Source: Henriciella barbarensis
GTDB lineage: Bacteria; Pseudomonadota; Alphaproteobacteria; Caulobacterales; Hyphomonadaceae
Length of the DNA: 64,000 nt
Direction: 5' to 3'
NCBI RefSeq assembly: GCF_003576345.1
Contig: NZ_QWGB01000004.1
Location: 62,001 to 126,000, forward strand
A model generated the notes under the pieces. It had not been told where the DNA came from and did not search any database. It saw nothing but the letters and a program-made list of their open reading frames with translations. Positions within the stretch are counted from its first letter, which is position 1. The number at the start of each line of letters is the position of its first letter. Both the position numbers and the translations under genes were made by a program. Shown here piece after piece: positions 27,762 through 33,976 of this stretch.

Positions 27762-29015
27762 ATGATCAATAACCTTACCAGAAAGGGTGAGGGGGGAAAT
27801 CGAGAGGCCGGGGATGAAGCCAATCGGCTGGAAGCTCTCGAATCGCTGGGAATTCTCGATACGCCGCGCGAACCCGCGTATGATCGGATCGTCAGACTCG
27901 TGCGCGCATCCTTTGATTGCGACATGGCGCTTATCTCGGTGCTCGATGCCCATCGGCAATGGTACAAGGCGATCGAGGGTGCCGACATGGACGAGGTTCC
28001 GGTACAGGACACCTTCTGTCGGCGCACCATCAACATGGAGGGCCCGCTTGTCGTCGAGGATGCGGCCCAGCATCCCAACTTCAAGAACAATCCCTATGTC
28101 ACGGCAGAGAACGGCGTCCGCTTCTATGCCGGTATCCCGCTGAAAACGAAGAACGGATTTTCTGTCGGTACGCTTTGCGCCGTGGATTCAGAACCTCGGG
28201 TCCTGCGTGAGGGTGATCTGCAATTACTGGAAGACCTCGCCACGATCGTTGTCGAGCAGATGGAGCTGCGCGAGCAGGCCATGACCGATGATTTGACCGG
28301 TGCGCTGTCGCGGCGCGCTTTTCGCTCAGAAGGGTCACGTCTTGCCGCGCTTGCGAGTCGCCACCGGCATCCGCTCCCCGTGATTTGCTTCGACCTCGAC
28401 CATTTCAAGGCGATAAACGACACATTCGGACATTCCGCCGGCGATGAGGTGCTCAGAACGATTTCGCAGACCGTCCAGAAACGTATGCGTCGCAGCGACG
28501 TGTTTGCGCGATTGGGCGGTGAAGAATTTGCGGTACTCCTGCCAGAAACAGAGCGTCGCGGCGGTGTGGAAGTCGCGGAAGCCCTGCGTCGTGACATTTC
28601 TGCGCTGCGGTTCGATTTCGGTGGCAAATCCGTCAACGTCACAGCTAGTTTTGGCCTCGCAAGCTTTGATGGCCAGATCAATGATCTTGATACGCTGCTT
28701 CAGCGGGCCGATGCAGCCCTGTACCAGTCCAAAAAAGACGGCCGAAATCGTATCACGGCCTGGGGCGATGGGGACGTTTCTGTCAAAATCGCCCGCCGCC
28801 GCGTTCTGAAAGGCGGCAAGATCAGCTTCCGGAATGGCGGCTCAACGATAGACTGTACGGTCCGTACGCTTGGTCAGCAAGGTGCTGGCCTCGACATGAT
28901 CGCAACAACCGATGTGCCCAACGAATTCAGGTTGCTTATCAAGGCCGATGGCTTGGATGCAAAATGTGAGGTGACCTCACGCACACGCACCCATCTGGAG
29001 GTGGAGTTCGTCTAG
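27762..29015 (+). CDS. GAF-GGDEF diguanylate cyclase with C-terminal PilZ-like domain
   Basis: A 417-residue cytosolic signalling protein that should make cyclic di-GMP. The N-terminal GAF domain (about 20-170) carries LGILDTPREPAYDRI and FYAGIPLKTKNG. The GGDEF domain (about 175-335) has an intact active site, RLGGEEFAVLLPE, and the inhibitory I-site RRSD five residues before it. A PilZ-like tail starts at ARRRVLKGGKISFRNGG. Its second motif is degenerate: VRTLGQQGAGL where VRNLSxxGAxL is usual. Start chosen at the ATG at 27762 with GAAGGG 6 bases ahead; upstream in-frame TTG (27732) and ATG (27756) are less well placed. Confidence 0.92.
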   Translation: MINNLTRKGEGGNREAGDEANRLEALESLGILDTPREPAYDRIVRLVRASFDCDMALISVLDAHRQWYKAIEGADMDEVPVQDTFCRRTINMEGPLVVEDAAQHPNFKNNPYVTAENGVRFYAGIPLKTKNGFSVGTLCAVDSEPRVLREGDLQLLEDLATIVVEQMELREQAMTDDLTGALSRRAFRSEGSRLAALASRHRHPLPVICFDLDHFKAINDTFGHSAGDEVLRTISQTVQKRMRRSDVFARLGGEEFAVLLPETERRGGVEVAEALRRDISALRFDFGGKSVNVTASFGLASFDGQINDLDTLLQRADAALYQSKKDGRNRITAWGDGDVSVKIARRRVLKGGKISFRNGGSTIDCTVRTLGQQGAGLDMIATTDVPNEFRLLIKADGLDAKCEVTSRTRTHLEVEFV

Positions 29016-29383
29016 TCGCCGCGTCTGAAAGGCGAAGAGACAACGAGACGGCGGTCACGTTCTGCTTCCTGCGTTTCAGAGCTGGAGCTGGCAGCATCAT
29101 CGCTGGCGCCAGGCAGATAGGTCTCGTTGCGCGCATAGACCGATGGCGACTGGTTTGGGGCCGCGGCGGCAACCTCGCTGCGCGGCACGATCTCGAAGCC
29201 GAGGAAACCAAGCAGGTAGTAGAAGCCGATACCCGTCAGGACAGCGGTCGCGAAAATGCGGACCAGGAATTTAAGGATCGCACCGGAAAAGGCCTTCACG
29301 ACGATGGCGCTGATCACCCCGCCGCCAAGACCTGCTGTCGACGCGACCGCTGCCAGGTCGAAAAGCTCATTGAACCAGTCCAT
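29012..29383 (-). CDS. Hypothetical membrane protein
   Basis: 123 residues with two hydrophobic stretches (ASTAGLGGGVISAIVVKAFSG and FATAVLTGIGFYYLLGFLGFE) and a polar serine- and glutamate-rich C-terminal tail of about 50 residues. I do not recognise a family. Its stop overlaps the stop region of the convergent diguanylate cyclase by 4 bases. Codon use and hydrophobic pattern look like a genuine gene. Confidence 0.7.
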   Translation of the reverse strand: MDWFNELFDLAAVASTAGLGGGVISAIVVKAFSGAILKFLVRIFATAVLTGIGFYYLLGFLGFEIVPRSEVAAAAPNQSPSVYARNETYLPGASDDAASSSSETQEAERDRRLVVSSPFRRGD

Positions 29384-29421
29384 CAGATATCCCCCCTAAG
29401 ACGCTGTGGCAGGGCGCGGTG

Positions 29422-30177
29422 CTAGCCAGCGCTCGCCGTTTCAAGATTGTTGAGTTCGAACCGCACCCCACCGATCACGACACCGTCCCCGTCACTGTGG
29501 AGGTCCAGCCTGTCGGCCCGCTCCAGCGCTTTCATGGCGTTGTGGAGGCTGATGCAGAAGGTCGACAGCGCCTCGCGCTTGCCGTCTTCGAAGATCAGCC
29601 GCTCATTCTCGTCCAGCTGGATACTGGTCTGGCCCTTATTGGTGGTGACCGGCTTGCCAATGGCAGCGGTCCAGCGCGAGGCGAGTGCGCGCGGGTCCGG
29701 GGCGCTGAAGATCGCGCCACCAATATGGCCTCTTACCGACTGTTTCTCCCAGTTCGGGCCGGCCCAGCGCCAGCTGTTCCAGGGCCGTGCCTCATCGAGG
29801 GAGAGGATCGCGGCGCCCACATCGGCCGGGTGGACATGGCTTGCGGAGATATCGTCGAGGTCGATATTCCAGACACGGCGGATACCGGCATTGTCGAGGC
29901 GGGCGCGCGCGTCTGCGAGGTCCTCTGTCTGCAAGATCGCCATATACCCGCCTTCGCCATGCTTATCGAGGAAGCGGCGAGCGGGCGCGTCGTCTGTGGT
30001 CGGGGCGACGACTTCGAGGAACTGATCGCCGATGGAGAAGACAGCGTTCTCGAGGCCGAACTCCTTCACGCCGGGGTCTGCAAATGGCTTGCCGAGGCCG
30101 AGGACGGTGCGGAGGTGATCGGCCGTCTCGAGGGTTTCGGCGGCGATAACGAGTTGGCGCATACGTATACGGGTCAT
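29422..30177 (-). CDS. Glyoxalase-like (VOC superfamily) protein
   Basis: A 251-residue two-unit VOC-type protein. The first unit includes QLVIAAETLETADHLRTVLGL and QFLEVVAPT, and HGEGGYMAILQTEDLADARARLDNAG gives the linker to the second. The second unit ends with VVIGGVRFEL. The pattern matches the 'glyoxalase-like domain' branch (DUF-type VOC) rather than single-domain glyoxalase I. The substrate is unknown. It stands alone between two hypothetical genes on the same strand. Confidence 0.82.
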   Translation of the reverse strand: MTRIRMRQLVIAAETLETADHLRTVLGLGKPFADPGVKEFGLENAVFSIGDQFLEVVAPTTDDAPARRFLDKHGEGGYMAILQTEDLADARARLDNAGIRRVWNIDLDDISASHVHPADVGAAILSLDEARPWNSWRWAGPNWEKQSVRGHIGGAIFSAPDPRALASRWTAAIGKPVTTNKGQTSIQLDENERLIFEDGKREALSTFCISLHNAMKALERADRLDLHSDGDGVVIGGVRFELNNLETASAG

Positions 30178-30219
30178 GTATGCCCGGTAACATACATGGC
30201 AGGCGCGCGCCTAATGCTT

Positions 30220-30882
30220 TCAGAAAGAGGGCGGGGGACGACACCGGATCTGGACCGTCAGATCATCCAGCACGGCGGTCAGCCAGCCTGGTGTTTCACG
30301 GCCCCTGATGCCGGGTGGCCAGCCCGGACGCAGCGGTGTCAGGCGCGGACGGGGACCGTCACTCGACAGGGCCCGCGCGCGCCGCCGGGCGAGCCGCAGC
30401 GCGTGGCGCTCTGGTGCCTCAACGGCCTTCTGGAGCGCGGCGATCCGGCCTTCCAGTCGCGGCTTTGCAGGCGTGTCCCTCTGTGTGGGAGAGACAGCGA
30501 TCAGACCGAGCACATCCACGATGCGCGGTCCGGCATGGAAGCGCCGTCCGCGCCCGGGCCTGCTGATTGAGGCAGCGCAGGTCGCCACCGGTTCAAACAG
30601 GACGAAGCCTGCAGAATGTCGGCGGCGGACAGGTTCAGGTCGCTTCTGACCGCCGCCGTCTCTCAACGGAGGCAGGTCCGCCTCCAGCCTGTCTGCGAGC
30701 AGAGTGATGATCCGCCGGGCAAGGGCCTCGGCAGGTCGCAACAGGCGCATGGCCCGCAGGCGCATGGCACGGTCACTGGCGCCAGCGCCTTCCAGCATCG
30801 CAGCAATGCCAGCGACCAGCGCGACGAGGCGCGGCCAGACCCGTGCAATCAACGGGGAGAGGTCAGTGACGGTGCATCCCAT
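30220..30882 (-). CDS. Arginine/proline-rich hypothetical protein
   Basis: 220 residues from the ATG at 30882 (MGCTVTDLSPLIARVWP); the open frame reaches 30909. It has a helical first third (AMRLRAMRLLRPAEALARRIITLLADRL) and a basic, proline-rich remainder ending with LRPGWPPGIRG and LTAVLDDLTVQIRC. I associate this LRPAEAL / RPGxPPG pattern with uncharacterised proteins of Caulobacterales and Hyphomonadaceae, from memory only. High GC makes long open frames common, so the call rests mainly on that resemblance and on the absence of a better frame here. Confidence 0.6.
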   Translation of the reverse strand: MGCTVTDLSPLIARVWPRLVALVAGIAAMLEGAGASDRAMRLRAMRLLRPAEALARRIITLLADRLEADLPPLRDGGGQKRPEPVRRRHSAGFVLFEPVATCAASISRPGRGRRFHAGPRIVDVLGLIAVSPTQRDTPAKPRLEGRIAALQKAVEAPERHALRLARRRARALSSDGPRPRLTPLRPGWPPGIRGRETPGWLTAVLDDLTVQIRCRPPPSF

Positions 30883-30948
30883 GGTGCAGTGACAGTACAC
30901 GGGCAGCATTGGGGTAGGACGAACCTCACCTGATATCGGCGGCGCGGC

Positions 30949-31566
30949 CTATTCGGACCGGTAGTTCGGAACGATGTCGATAGCGAGTTCGCGCATTTTC
31001 TGGACGTCGCCTTGTGTCATACTTGGCTTGCCGTTGCGGTGCCAGGTCCAGAGGCCGTGCGCGTCGTTGAACGCGTTTGCCTGGCTGCTCTGCAGGACGC
31101 CATCCTTCTGCATCACCTCGATCAGGGCGGCGATCTCATTATTGGAAAAGCCAGCATAGCGGGTGCGGGTACGGCCATGGATGGTCGGGCTTGAGGCCCG
31201 GCGCTGAAGCTCGTCGCGGATGGCATACCAATGGTTCTTGAAAGTCTGCCGCATCCTTCCGGCTTCGTCGGTCACCTTCTCTTCCACGTCGCTACGTAGG
31301 TCGAACACGCTGGAGCGTAGCTGGCTGACAGCGCCGAGCGTGGCGCTCATCTGCTCTTCCATTGCCGAGAGGAGCGTACGGGTTTCTGCCTGATGATTCT
31401 CAATCGCTTCATTGGAGGCTTCCAACGCGGATTTCAGGTTCTTCACGCGTCCGCCAAACAGTGCAGCGCCAAGAAGGACGCCGAGCCCACCCGCCACGAT
31501 CAACACCGCTGTCGAGATCAGCGATGCCTGCGCATCTGTCAGATTGATCCAGTACTCTTCCAGCAT
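30949..31566 (-). CDS. Membrane-anchored coiled-coil hypothetical protein
   Basis: 205 residues when started at the ATG at 31566 (MLEEYWINLTDAQASLI), which follows GGGGGGACAAG; the open frame extends to 31653. One N-terminal membrane helix (LISTAVLIVAGGLGVLLGAALFGG) is followed by a predicted coiled coil (LKSALEASNEAIENHQAETRT to EEKVTDEAGRM) and a compact C-terminal region with RYAGFSNNEIAALIEVMQKDG. This resembles anchored proteins with a cytosolic or periplasmic coiled coil, but no family is recognised. It is divergent from the cytochrome c lipoprotein gene. Confidence 0.7.
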   Translation of the reverse strand: MLEEYWINLTDAQASLISTAVLIVAGGLGVLLGAALFGGRVKNLKSALEASNEAIENHQAETRTLLSAMEEQMSATLGAVSQLRSSVFDLRSDVEEKVTDEAGRMRQTFKNHWYAIRDELQRRASSPTIHGRTRTRYAGFSNNEIAALIEVMQKDGVLQSSQANAFNDAHGLWTWHRNGKPSMTQGDVQKMRELAIDIVPNYRSE

Positions 31567-31708
31567 CTTGTCCCCCCGGCCGTCGATTTCTGGTCGAGAT
31601 GTTCTTCTCGTTAAAAGCACGCGCGTCAAGTTGGGGGCATCCCGCATGGACAAGGCGGCCAGCGCGGATCAGGATGGGAACCTATCGCAAGTCTGGAGGG
31701 ATGAGGGC

Positions 31709-32140
31709 ATGAAGACGAGCTGGCGCGTGATGGGTGTTCTGGCGGCGGGGCTGTTGCCGCTTGCGGCCTGCGGAACGTCCGAGGAGATGGGGACGCCTGC
31801 GGCCGAACCTGTCGAAGAGGCGCCAAACCTGGCTGTCAGTGAACCGGTAAGCCAGGCTGAAGCGATGCAAGCGAATGAGCTGGTCGGGCAGGGCGAGGCG
31901 ATTGCCGAAACGCTCTGCGCGGGCTGTCACGCCATCGGCCTTACCGGGGAAAGCCAACACGCGCAGGCCATGCCGTTCCGGGAGATCTCGTGGCACTATC
32001 CGGTCGAAGTGCTGGCCGAACCTTTTGGGGAAGGCATCATGGTGGGCCACCCCGAAATGCCGCAATGGCAGTTCGAGCCAGAACAGATCGACGCGCTGCT
32101 GGCCTATCTGGAAACCGTGCAGGTGCCGGAAGAGGGGTGA
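31709..32140 (+). CDS. Lipoprotein c-type cytochrome
   Basis: 143 residues. The leader MKTSWRVMGVLAAGLLPLAAC gives a lipobox with Cys21, and an acidic linker follows. A class I cytochrome c domain has the haem site TLCAGCHAIG (Cys70, Cys73, His74) and a probable axial Met117 in GHPEMPQW. The ATG at 31709 follows GGAGGG by 8 bases; the earlier in-frame start at 31412 gives an implausible N-terminus. It is likely an electron carrier tethered to a membrane and facing the periplasm. The redox partner is unknown. Confidence 0.9.
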   Translation: MKTSWRVMGVLAAGLLPLAACGTSEEMGTPAAEPVEEAPNLAVSEPVSQAEAMQANELVGQGEAIAETLCAGCHAIGLTGESQHAQAMPFREISWHYPVEVLAEPFGEGIMVGHPEMPQWQFEPEQIDALLAYLETVQVPEEG

Positions 32141-32191
32141 GGTCGGCTGATGCCCCATCCCCGCGCGACGGGGACAGGGCGAGCGGGGCGC

Positions 32192-32317
32192 CTATTTCTT
32201 GCGCTGGTCGAAGACGTTGCTGACGCCGGTTTTCACGGACGGGTTTGACGCGTTGGTCTTCGGCTTTTCCTGCTTGGGCTTGCGGATTTCGCGGTTTGAT
32301 TTCTGCTGTTTCGCCAT
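32192..32317 (-). CDS. Small basic protein (41 aa)
   Basis: This short frame reads MAKQQKSNREIRKPKQEKPK followed by a tail ending FDQRKK. It is very lysine-rich and resembles a family of tiny basic proteins (MAKxQxxSNREaKKPK type) that I recall from many alphaproteobacteria, with no known function. A perfect hairpin (GCATCGC/GCGATGC) lies at 32338-32356, just upstream on the coding strand. Length and composition fit the family, which supports it as a real gene despite its size. Confidence 0.75.
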   Translation of the reverse strand: MAKQQKSNREIRKPKQEKPKTNASNPSVKTGVSNVFDQRKK

Positions 32318-32521
32318 GGGAATTGGTCACTTCTCTTGCATCGCAGCCAGCGATGCGGATTGCCCCTGTTGGCCGGCGCGCGGAATGCGCGATCAGGCAG
32401 GGACAGCGCCGGTTGGCTTTGCGGATTTTAGTGTGAAGTGGGCCGCAAAAGGCGTGATTAAGATATCGGGCCGGGCGAGGGCGAATGCAATGGGAATGTG
32501 CGGGCGGCTAGTGTGGCAGGC

Positions 32522-33292
32522 CTAATCGCAGCCTGCCGCTGTTGGACGCTCCGGGTCGGCCAGCGCTTCTGAGATGACTTTCGTCCAGATGTCATAGCCT
32601 GCCGCGTTCATGTGCAAGCGGTCGCTGATGAAGAGGTCCTTCGGCGTGTCGCCGTCCATCATCGGTTCAGTGATGTCGATAAATATCAGGTCATCGCGGG
32701 TCTCGGCATAGTCCGCGATGAGACGGTTCGCGGCGGTCTGGGTCTCAAGCTGGCCCAGCCGCGCGATCGAGGGTTTGATCGAGACGAAATAGACGGGTGT
32801 GTCGCCGAGTGTCGCCGTCTTCTTGTCGAGAAAGGTCTGGAAGGATGCCAGGATTTCGTCCGGGGACGCGCCCGCGCTAACGTCATTTTCGCCAGAATAG
32901 AAGACGATCTCGTGCGGCTGATGCGGCGTTATCAGAATGTCGAAATACGCGGTCGCATGGGCGATGCCTGAGCCGCCAAAACCGCGATTGACGGCATCGA
33001 GTGCGGGAAAGTCCTCTTCCAGTGTGAACCAGAACCGGATGCTCGAGCTGCCCGTGAAGACGGTGCTGCAAGCGGCAGGCGGCATGACTTCGTCCTGCAC
33101 GAGGAAATTGTACATTTCCGACACGAATGGCGAGCTGCGGGTGAGCGCGATTGGCGAGGCGATGGGGAGGGACGGGGCGGTTGTTGTGGTGGTCGTTTCC
33201 TCAACGGGCATTTCGCCGGTGGACTGACACCCGGCGACTAGAGCTGCGCTTCCAAGGCAGGCGGCGAGCCAGATCTGTGCGTTGCGTTTCAT
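32522..33292 (-). CDS. SGNH/GDSL-family lipoprotein hydrolase
   Basis: 256 residues started at the ATG at 33292 (MKRNAQIWLAACLGSAALVAGC), a lipoprotein leader with lipobox Cys22 followed by a threonine-rich linker. The hydrolase part has TVFTGSSSIRFWFTLEEDFP (block I, serine), NRGFGGSGIAH (block II), EIVFYSGENDVSAG (block III, Asn) and ISDRLHMNAAGYDIW (block V, Asp-x-x-His). Such enzymes act as esterases or carbohydrate O-acyl hydrolases in the envelope. The open frame to 33589 upstream runs into repeat DNA and is not used. Confidence 0.9.
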   Translation of the reverse strand: MKRNAQIWLAACLGSAALVAGCQSTGEMPVEETTTTTTAPSLPIASPIALTRSSPFVSEMYNFLVQDEVMPPAACSTVFTGSSSIRFWFTLEEDFPALDAVNRGFGGSGIAHATAYFDILITPHQPHEIVFYSGENDVSAGASPDEILASFQTFLDKKTATLGDTPVYFVSIKPSIARLGQLETQTAANRLIADYAETRDDLIFIDITEPMMDGDTPKDLFISDRLHMNAAGYDIWTKVISEALADPERPTAAGCD

Positions 33293-33381
33293 GGTTCGCG
33301 TTTCCTCGTCTTGTTTTACGCGAGTGTTCGCGGCCTCGGGCGGGAGGTCAAGTGGGACGCAGAGCGATGAGCCATCGTTCT

Positions 33382-33403
33382 CCCTTCTCCCTTGGGAGAA
33401 GGG
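33382..33403. repeat. REP-like palindrome, left copy
   Basis: CCCTTCTCCC-TT-GGGAGAAGGG is perfect, and is followed by the tail CCGGGGATGAGGGGG. The tail-plus-palindrome layout recurs inverted at 33535. Confidence 0.85.
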
Positions 33404-33534
33404 CCGGGGATGAGGGGGCGCGGCATCTGCAGGTTTGGACAGGGACGGCAGTGATGCCTCATTCTCAGAGCAGGGGCCGGGGCATCGCTGCTGGCCAGGG
33501 CCCATATCGCAAGGGCAGTCCCCCTCACCCCTGA

Positions 33535-33556
33535 CCCCTCTCCCGCGGGAGAGGGG
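33535..33556. repeat. REP-like palindrome, right inverted copy
   Basis: A perfect 22-base palindrome whose half is CCCCTCTCCCG, preceded by CCCCCTCACCCCTGA, the inverse of the tail type at 33404. With the left copy it bounds about 175 bases. Confidence 0.85.
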
Positions 33557-33588
33557 AAGGTTCAGTGGGACATTAAAATCTCGCGTCA

Positions 33589-33616
33589 CGCTCAGACCGC
33601 GCCCGCGGTCTGAGCG
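33589..33616. repeat. Perfect 12-bp stem hairpin
   Basis: CGCTCAGACCGC, loop GCCC, GCGGTCTGAGCG. It is the longest perfect stem in the island and has no T-tract on either side. Confidence 0.85.
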
Positions 33617-33673
33617 TCCATCTTCGGCTCTTGGTGTTTACGTGAAATTTAGTGGGCGGGAGAAGGACACTCA

Positions 33674-33688
33674 GATGGCTTCGCCATC
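33674..33688. repeat. 6-bp hairpin
   Basis: GATGGC-TTC-GCCATC, a three-base loop. Confidence 0.7.
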
Positions 33689-33740
33689 GAGGGTGACGCA
33701 AAAAGGATGTGTGAATGCTTCATGCGAAACGTTTCCGAAG

Positions 33741-33760
33741 ATACCTGCGCAGGCAGGTAT
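33741..33760. repeat. 8-bp hairpin
   Basis: ATACCTGC-GCAG-GCAGGTAT, a perfect stem with a four-base loop. Confidence 0.8.
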
Positions 33761-33810
33761 CCGAGGTGCTCCATCCCGTTACTGCGTGATTTTGAAAGGG
33801 ACCACCATGG

Positions 33811-33830
33811 ACCCCTGTCTTCACAGGGGT
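33811..33830. repeat. 8-bp hairpin
   Basis: ACCCCTGT-CTTC-ACAGGGGT, a perfect stem with a four-base loop. Confidence 0.8.
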
Positions 33831-33887
33831 CTTCGGGTGGGGGCGGTGTTGAGGGCGTTTGGTAGATGCCAGAAATTCTCCCGCTCG

Positions 33888-33905
33888 CCCCGGCGAAGGC
33901 CGGGG
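33888..33905. repeat. 7-bp hairpin
   Basis: CCCCGGC-GAAG-GCCGGGG, a GC-rich perfect stem of a type often seen in dispersed alphaproteobacterial repeats. Confidence 0.8.
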
Positions 33906-33943
33906 TCTCAAGCAATTGAAAATGCCAGACGGTGCCGCCCGAG

Positions 33944-33963
33944 ATCCCGGCCTCAGCCGGGAT
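33944..33963. repeat. 8-bp hairpin just after the polA stop
   Basis: ATCCCGGC-CTCA-GCCGGGAT, 14 bases beyond the polA stop on its downstream side. Its core matches the ATCCCGG arms of the element at 16378. It may contribute to termination of polA, although no T-tract follows. Confidence 0.8.
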
Positions 33964-33976
33964 GAGCGGTGTGTTT

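Larger units (their letters stand above)
33293..33976. other. Gene-free island of palindromes before polA
   Basis: 684 bases with no credible gene between the SGNH lipoprotein start and the polA stop. It contains at least eight separate perfect hairpins with short loops, each listed below. Two of them (33382 and 33535) have the same architecture in opposite orientation, like a REP pair. The frames that stay open here have no family resemblance. The lipoprotein's promoter must lie at the left end. Confidence 0.75.

Noticed and set aside
29419-30570. A 383-codon plus-strand frame
   Set aside because: It is antisense to the VOC-type protein and part of the next gene, with no recognisable motif.
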